A DNA stretch of 10,199 nt, from contig JBDHZK010000097.1 in assembly GCA_039811865.1 (NCBI GenBank), positions 1 through 10,199 of the forward strand, in the 5' to 3' direction. Both the position numbers and the translations under genes were made by a program. Numbering within the stretch: the first letter of the stretch is position 1; every line of letters starts with the position of its first letter. This DNA is from JBDHZK01 sp039811865 (lineage in GTDB: Bacteria > Actinomycetota > Actinomycetes > Propionibacteriales > Propionibacteriaceae). Below are positions 6,828 to 10,199 of this stretch, piece by piece. The notes beneath the pieces were generated by a model. That model did not search any database. It was not told the origin of the DNA and saw only the letters and a program-made list of their open reading frames with translations.

Positions 6828-7697
6828 TCACCTGGAGGGCCGTCGATCTCGCTCGAAGCTGCTCACCAGGACGGCTGCGTGCAGCGTCATGGCCTGCGAC
6901 CCGGCAGCGCCGTGGAACGCGTTTGGTCCCATCGCGATCAGGTCGGCGACCTGCTGCGCGGTCGCTTCGAAGGTGAAGTCGAGCGCCTCGGCGACGACCG
7001 CCTCGAACCCGGCCGCACGGGCCTGTGCGTGGAGGCGTTCGGCCTTGTCGGGTTCAAGATCGAGCAGCCCGTAGCCGGCGCGCAGCGAAGCGAGATGGTC
7101 CGGCTCCGGGGTCACCACCACCAGGACGCCGCCGGGCCGCAGCACGCGCGCGAACTCGGCGAAGTTTCGTGGCGCGAAGACGCACAACACGGCGTCGGCT
7201 GCCCGGGTGGCCAAGGGCATTCCAGCCCAGGTGTCGGCGACGATGGCGGCGCCTCGCGGGTGCGCCCGCGCCGCGCGACGGGCGGCCGGCACCGACACGT
7301 CCAAAGCGACGCCGCGGCCGTCCGGCAGCGCGTCCAGGCAGGCCGACAGGTAGTAGCCGGTGCCTGCTCCGGCGTCGGTGACCACGCCGCCGGCGGCCGA
7401 CCGGCTGACCACGGCGCGGGCGGCTGCCTGGGCGATCGGGGCGTAGGCGCCCGAACCCAGGAAGCGGTCGCGGGCGGCGATCATGTCGGCGGTGTCGGCG
7501 TTGCGCGGCGGTGGGCCCGCGAGCAGGTTGAGGTAGCCCTGCTTGGCGACATCGAAACTGTGGCCGGACGGGCACCGGACGGGGCGCGCCGACACGTCCA
7601 GCGGAGATTCCAGATGGGCGCCCTCACCGTCGGCGGACGATGACGTCCGCGTGCATACCGGGCAGATCAGCAGGTTGGACGCGGCGTCGAGGGTCAC
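6828..7697 (-). CDS. RlmA-type 23S rRNA (guanine-N1)-methyltransferase
   Basis: Members of this family use S-adenosylmethionine to methylate N1 of G745 (RlmA-I) or G748 (RlmA-II/TlrB) in 23S rRNA, near the peptide exit tunnel. The 289-residue protein has the N-terminal zinc finger C12-P-V-C15 and C42-P-S-G-H46 followed by SFDVAKQGYLNLL, a signature of the family. It continues with RNADTADMIAARDRFL and the SAM motif DAGAGTGYY (108-116). A CVFAPRNFAEFARVLRPGG segment completes the methyltransferase core. The loop between the two zinc half-sites is 26 residues, longer than the roughly 12 in E. coli RlmA. Which guanine is modified cannot be decided here; Gram-positive relatives are often of the TlrB type, linked to tylosin resistance. 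The GTG at 7697 is the most plausible start, with a weak upstream site. It follows the dehydrogenase gene after 66 bases that contain a strong hairpin. Confidence 0.9.
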   Translation of the reverse strand: MTLDAASNLLICPVCTRTSSSADGEGAHLESPLDVSARPVRCPSGHSFDVAKQGYLNLLAGPPPRNADTADMIAARDRFLGSGAYAPIAQAAARAVVSRSAAGGVVTDAGAGTGYYLSACLDALPDGRGVALDVSVPAARRAARAHPRGAAIVADTWAGMPLATRAADAVLCVFAPRNFAEFARVLRPGGVLVVVTPEPDHLASLRAGYGLLDLEPDKAERLHAQARAAGFEAVVAEALDFTFEATAQQVADLIAMGPNAFHGAAGSQAMTLHAAVLVSSFERDRRPSR

Positions 7698-7705
7698 GCT
7701 GGCCG

Positions 7706-7711
7706 ATTCTG
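7706..7711 (-). promoter_or_regulatory. Possible -10 element for the rlmA-type gene
   Basis: CAGAAT on the minus strand ends 8 bases before the GTG at 7697 and lies downstream of the hairpin at 7730-7755. It lacks the preferred first T of TANNNT, so support is weak, but it fits a separate promoter for this gene. Confidence 0.2.
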
Positions 7712-7729
7712 CCCGATCCCGGTCCGAGG

Positions 7730-7755
7730 CCGAACTGGGGTACCCCTCGGTTCGG
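7730..7755 (-). terminator. GC-rich hairpin after the dehydrogenase gene, likely terminator without U-run
   Basis: The arms CCGAAC (7730-7735) and GTTCGG (7750-7755) are perfect 6-base complements enclosing the palindrome GGGGTACCCC (7737-7746), so up to 9 pairs form with one small internal bulge and a 4-base loop. It begins 8 bases past the dehydrogenase stop. No T-run follows on the minus strand, which is common for proposed actinobacterial terminators. It could instead be a processing or attenuation structure in the leader of the rlmA-type gene. Confidence 0.5.
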
Positions 7756-7763
7756 GGCGCCGG

Positions 7764-8522
7764 CTACAGAGCCCGCATCGCGCCGCCGTCGATTGGGACG
7801 ACGCAGCCCGAGACGTAGGTCGCCGCCGGCGACAACAAGAACGCCGCGACCCTACCGAACTCGGCCGGATCGCCGAAGCGCCGCAGCGGAATGGCCGCGG
7901 CGGCGGCGTCCCGGGTGGCAGCTGGGTCCGGCGTCTGAGCGTGCAACCAGCGGATCCGCTCGGTCAGGATCGTCCCCGGCATCAGGCCGACGACGCGTCC
8001 GCCCTCGGGCCCGAGCTCGTCGGCCAACTGCTTCACCAGGACGCCCAGCCCCGGACGCAAGCCGTTCGAAATCGCCATCGTGGGCAGTGGCGCCTTCACC
8101 GACGTCGACAACACGAAGCCGAGCGCTACCGGGCCGGTGGCGACACCGACGACCGCACGAGCCACCCGCAAGCCGGCCAGGAACACCGAGTCGAACGCGG
8201 CGCGCCACTCGTCGTCGCTGTTTTCCAGGACGCCACCTCGAGGCGGCCCGCCCACGGAGATCAGTGCGCCGTCGAGGCCGCCGAACCGGTCGAGCGCCAA
8301 CTGTGCGGCGGCTCCGGCCGTGGCCGCCTCGGCCAGATCACCCGGCAGCGCGGCCGCGTGGGCAAAGCCCAGTTCGGCGACCGCTTCTTCGAGAACATCC
8401 CCCCTCCGTGCCACGAGCACCACGTTCGCTCCCTCACCGACCAGCGCTGCGGCGGTCGCTCGGCCCAGCCCGCCACTGGCGGCGGTAACCAAGAACGTCC
8501 TACCCGCCAATCCGAGATCCAT
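7764..8522 (-). CDS. Divergent short-chain dehydrogenase (SDR) lacking canonical Tyr-x3-Lys
   Basis: This 252-residue cytosolic protein has the SDR Rossmann fold: a glycine-rich cofactor loop TAASGGLG (13-20), R39-R40 at the end of strand 2 (suggesting NADPH preference), GDL at 61-63, ISVGGPP in place of the usual NNAG (89-94), a serine-containing strand FVLSTS (137-141), and the C-terminal PLRRFGDPAEFGRVAAFLLSPAATYVSG...IDGG typical of FabG-like SDRs. Where the family has YxxxK the sequence reads AISNGLRPGLG, so Tyr becomes Ile151 and Lys becomes Leu155. It resembles the subgroup described as beta-ketoacyl-ACP-reductase-like without a perfect cofactor motif or catalytic tetrad. Its substrate, or whether it is an enzyme at all, is unknown. 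The ATG at 8522 has an AGGAG 4 bases upstream and overlaps the SURF1 gene by 23 bases; upstream residues in the same frame are Arg-rich shadow. Confidence 0.88.
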   Translation of the reverse strand: MDLGLAGRTFLVTAASGGLGRATAAALVGEGANVVLVARRGDVLEEAVAELGFAHAAALPGDLAEAATAGAAAQLALDRFGGLDGALISVGGPPRGGVLENSDDEWRAAFDSVFLAGLRVARAVVGVATGPVALGFVLSTSVKAPLPTMAISNGLRPGLGVLVKQLADELGPEGGRVVGLMPGTILTERIRWLHAQTPDPAATRDAAAAAIPLRRFGDPAEFGRVAAFLLSPAATYVSGCVVPIDGGAMRAL

Positions 8523-9342
8523 CTCGCTCCTCACTATGGGTGACTTCCTGGCCTGGCGTCCGGGCCCCCGCTTTCGCCGCCTGCGCCGCGCGTCGGTCAC
8601 GCAGGTCGCCGCGGACGAAGACGACGAAGCCCAACGCGGCCAGCCCGGTGAACACGAACCACTGGACCGCGTACCAGAAGTGCGGGCCCTCGTTCAGCGC
8701 CGGCGGTTGCAGCGGGATCAGTTCGGGCGGCTGAGGCGGCTGCACGCTGATCGCGCTGACATAGCCGTCCACGATCGGGTAGGGGAGGACGGCCGCGATC
8801 GCGGGCGTGTTGATCAGGCGAATGCGGCCGTCCACCGGCGTGATCGCCTCGGTGCTGCCCTGCTCGCTTCGCCGCACGTAGCCGACGACGGTCACCTTCC
8901 CCGTCGGAGCCGGCGGAAGGACGTCCGGGATCTGCTGCCCGGGGAAAACCTGGACGAGGCCGCGGTCGACCAGGACGACCGGCCCGGCGGTGCTGCGCAG
9001 GGGCGTGATCACCTCGAACCCCTGCTTGTCGGCGTTGGTGCGGTAGCGCACTTGAAACTGGTGGCTCGCGTCGAAAGTCCCCGTCACCGTCACCCGCTGC
9101 CACTGGTCGGAGTCGGTGATCGGGGCTTTGAAGATGGTTTCGAACGGCACCGCCGCCGACTTCTCGTGTCCCTCGACCACGGCGTTGTTCTCCTTGCGTT
9201 GCGCCAGCCGGTCCAGTTGCCAGTGGCCCAGGTTGACGAACGCGACCCCCAAGCCGACCACGAACGCCAACAGCAGGGCCCAGCGGACGAGCAGGCGCCG
9301 CAGGTTCGCGCTGCCGGGCGCCGGTGGCGATCCGATGGGCAT
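8500..9342 (-). CDS. SURF1-family cytochrome oxidase assembly membrane protein
   Basis: SURF1 proteins help assemble heme-copper (aa3-type) terminal oxidases, probably by handling heme a. The 280-residue protein has the family layout of two membrane helices around a large external domain. An N-terminal helix at about 18-37 is followed by the signature LGHWQLDRLAQRK (38-50). The middle domain includes VTGTFDASHQFQVRYR, VLVDRGLV and the VVGYVRRSEQG block. A second helix spans about 226-245 after HFWYAVQWF, with His221 and Trp228 in the conserved C-terminal motif. The tail past 250 is charged and probably cytosolic. The ATG at 9342 overlaps the DUF3099 stop (TGATG), so it is translationally coupled; an AGGAG at 9356-9360 is 13 bases away, rather far. 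The open frame continues upstream to 9993 but without domain content. No oxidase gene is in the window. Confidence 0.92.
   Translation of the reverse strand: MPIGSPPAPGSANLRRLLVRWALLLAFVVGLGVAFVNLGHWQLDRLAQRKENNAVVEGHEKSAAVPFETIFKAPITDSDQWQRVTVTGTFDASHQFQVRYRTNADKQGFEVITPLRSTAGPVVLVDRGLVQVFPGQQIPDVLPPAPTGKVTVVGYVRRSEQGSTEAITPVDGRIRLINTPAIAAVLPYPIVDGYVSAISVQPPQPPELIPLQPPALNEGPHFWYAVQWFVFTGLAALGFVVFVRGDLRDRRAAQAAKAGARTPGQEVTHSEERDGSRIGG
8527..8531 (-). promoter_or_regulatory. Ribosome binding site for the SDR gene
   Basis: AGGAG on the minus strand, 4 bases before the ATG at 8522 and within the 3' end of the SURF1 gene. It sets the SDR start and implies co-translation with SURF1. Confidence 0.65.
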
Positions 9343-9665
9343 CAGCGCTCGACGTCTCCTTGGATGACAACCCCCTGGGTGAGTTGCGGCGCGGTGGTCG
9401 GCTCCTCTGGGGAGGGTAGCGGGGCTCCCTGGGTGCGCAGGTCGATCGCATTGGCCAGGAGAACCGCGATACCCGGCAAGACGGCCGCGCCGATCAGGAA
9501 GGTCCAGCGCCAGATGTCGGTGGCGATGATCGCGGCGATGAAGCAGGCGACTCGGATGCCCATCGTCAACAGGTAGCGGCGCTGACGTGCGGCAGTGTCC
9601 AGCGATTTCGGCACCCTCGCGCTTGTGATCACCGCTGGCCGAGTCTTGAGCCGCTGACCAGGCAC
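9342..9665 (-). CDS. DUF3099 small membrane protein
   Basis: This 107-residue protein matches the actinobacterial DUF3099 family, which has no known function. The pattern is a short basic N-terminus with VITSAR, a region ending RQRRYLLTMGIRVACFI, and two predicted membrane helices at about 33-49 and 54-72, joined by a tight TDIWRW turn. The C-terminal tail is hydrophilic and Pro/Glu/Thr-rich. The GTG at 9665 is preferred because TAGAGT lies 6 bases upstream, which suggests a leaderless transcript; a GTG at codon 12 (VITSAR) is an alternative. It is the first gene of the minus-strand run DUF3099-SURF1-SDR, and its stop overlaps the SURF1 start by one base. It may act with SURF1 in the membrane, but only proximity supports that. 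Confidence 0.82.
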   Translation of the reverse strand: MPGQRLKTRPAVITSARVPKSLDTAARQRRYLLTMGIRVACFIAAIIATDIWRWTFLIGAAVLPGIAVLLANAIDLRTQGAPLPSPEEPTTAPQLTQGVVIQGDVER

Positions 9666-9671
9666 GTCGCA

Positions 9672-9677
9672 ACTCTA
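9672..9677 (-). promoter_or_regulatory. Putative -10 element, leaderless promoter of the DUF3099-SURF1-SDR operon
   Basis: TAGAGT on the minus strand (TANNNT) ends 6 bases before the GTG at 9665, with no ribosome binding site between them. This is the spacing expected when transcription starts on the first base of the start codon. A -35 is not obvious. Confidence 0.5.
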
Positions 9678-9747
9678 CGCGCCCAGGCGTGGGAGCGCGC
9701 CAGCCAACGATCGCTTTGGCGGGCGGGCTTGGCGCACCCGAGGGCTG

Positions 9748-9802
9748 CGTAGTGCAGCGACGCGACCACAGATGAGTTGGATGTTTGGCGTGCCGCACTA
9801 CG
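9748..9802. repeat. 8-bp perfect inverted repeat in the divergent promoter region
   Basis: CGTAGTGC (9748-9755) is repeated in inverse as GCACTACG (9795-9802), 39 bases apart. The left arm also sits in a local hairpin GCTGC-gtagt-GCAGC (9744-9758) and the right arm in GCCG-cacta-CGGC (9792-9804). The right arm covers the expected -35 position for the fabG -10 element, so it could be an operator; no regulator is identified. Confidence 0.35.
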
Positions 9803-9819
9803 GCGGGCGTTGGTTTGGC

Positions 9820-9825
9820 TACGGT
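9820..9825 (+). promoter_or_regulatory. Putative -10 element, leaderless promoter of fabG
   Basis: TACGGT (TANNNT) ends 7 bases before the GTG at 9833, and the intervening TTTGGTCC-type sequence has no ribosome binding site. No consensus -35 lies 16-18 bases upstream. Confidence 0.45.
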
Positions 9826-9832
9826 TTGGTCC

Positions 9833-10199
9833 GTGACTGACACCGACTTCGTCCAGCGCAGCGTGCTCGTTACCGGCGGTAACCGTGGGATCGGACGCGC
9901 GATCGTAGAGCGCTTCCTCGCCGCGGGCCACAAGGTCGCCTCCGCCGATCTTGGGGGGGAACCGCCCGAGGGCGTCTTCGGCGTCTCCTGCAACGTCGCC
10001 GACGCCGATCAGGTGGAGGCTGCCTTCTCCGCGGTCGAGGCGGAGAACGGTCCGGTGGAGATCCTCGTGGCCAACGCGGGGATCACCAAAGACACCCTGA
10101 TCATGCGGATGACCGACGACGAGTGGAACGCGGTCATCAACGTGAACCTGACCGGCAGCTACCGGTGCGCCAAGCGCGCGGTGCGCGGCATGATGCGCA
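9833..10199 (+). CDS. fabG: 3-oxoacyl-ACP reductase, FabG/MabA type (3' end cut by window)
   Basis: The 122 visible residues are the N-terminal half of an SDR very like mycobacterial FabG1 (MabA), which reduces 3-oxoacyl-ACP with NADPH in fatty acid elongation. Visible features are the cofactor loop VTGGNRGIGRAI (about 13-24), the segment EGVFGVSCNVADADQVEAAF holding the CNVAD acidic position, the conserved VLVANAG-like ILVANAGITKDTLIMRMTDDEW (about 77-98), and NVNLTGSYRCAKRAVRGMM with the Asn of the catalytic tetrad. The Ser, Tyr and Lys of the active site lie beyond the window. The GTG start is chosen from the family N-terminus and the -10 element 7 bases upstream. In actinobacteria this gene is usually followed by the enoyl-ACP reductase gene (inhA/fabI), which I expect just past the edge. 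It is divergent from the DUF3099 gene. Confidence 0.92.
   Translation, partial: MTDTDFVQRSVLVTGGNRGIGRAIVERFLAAGHKVASADLGGEPPEGVFGVSCNVADADQVEAAFSAVEAENGPVEILVANAGITKDTLIMRMTDDEWNAVINVNLTGSYRCAKRAVRGMMR

Noticed and set aside
6798..7643. Plus-strand open frame of 281 residues.
   Set aside because: It is antisense to the rlmA-type methyltransferase, whose zinc finger and SAM motif are clear. The plus-strand translation has no recognisable motif.
8080..9576. Plus-strand open frame of 498 residues.
   Set aside because: It is antisense to the SDR, SURF1 and DUF3099 genes, a common artefact of high GC; the product is low-complexity.
9343..9993. Minus-strand open frame extending SURF1 by over 200 residues at its N-terminus.
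   Set aside because: The extension runs through DUF3099, the divergent spacer and fabG, and shows no domain. SURF1 starts naturally at the ATG at 9342 just before its first membrane helix.

Overview
The window looks like chromosomal DNA of a high-GC Gram-positive bacterium (Actinomycetota). The evidence is strong G/C bias at third codon positions, frequent GTG and TTG starts, very short intergenic gaps, and gene content and order that resemble the suf neighbourhoods of Streptomyces and Mycobacterium (SufU-type Fe-S assembly, a DUF59 SufT gene, DUF3099, a MabA/FabG1-like reductase). Genus cannot be read from the sequence. It is mostly core housekeeping sequence. I see no mobile element, CRISPR array, tRNA, rRNA or phage gene.

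Region 1 (1-4459, + strand) is the distal part of a SUF iron-sulfur cluster assembly operon: sufD (5' end probably cut by the window edge), a small Rieske ferredoxin gene, sufC, sufS, sufU and sufT. The genes overlap or sit within about 10 bases of each other, so they are almost certainly co-transcribed and translationally coupled. SufS takes sulfur from cysteine, SufU relays it, SufC with SufD (and SufB, presumably just upstream) forms the scaffold ATPase complex, and SufT helps cluster maturation. The Rieske protein may be a client or an electron donor.

Region 2 (4460-6164, + strand) is a 106-base spacer with its own ribosome binding site followed by an ABC-F ATPase, the ribosome-associated class without membrane domains. 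In Mycobacterium tuberculosis a related ABC-F gene lies a short distance downstream of suf.

Region 3 (6194-9665, - strand) converges on the ABC-F gene. In its own transcriptional order it holds a DUF3099 membrane protein, a SURF1-family cytochrome oxidase assembly protein, a short-chain dehydrogenase lacking the usual catalytic Tyr-x3-Lys, an RlmA-type 23S rRNA guanine methyltransferase, and a single-chain fusion of a YjdI-like 4Fe-4S domain to a YjdJ-like GNAT acetyltransferase. The first three form a tight overlapping run. A GC-rich hairpin separates the dehydrogenase from rlmA. The fusion gene appears to have its own promoter.

Region 4 (9833-10199, + strand) is the start of a FabG/MabA-like 3-oxoacyl-ACP reductase, divergent from the DUF3099 gene and cut by the window edge. 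The divergent spacer (9666-9832) carries a TANNNT -10 element 6-7 bases before each GTG start, with no Shine-Dalgarno sequence, which suggests leaderless transcripts in both directions.

The points most worth a second look are the YjdI-YjdJ fusion near a suf operon, the set of apparent leaderless promoters, the degenerate catalytic site of the dehydrogenase, and a dispersed-repeat-like 19-mer inside the N-terminal tail of SufS. I do not see a wholly new multi-gene system here.
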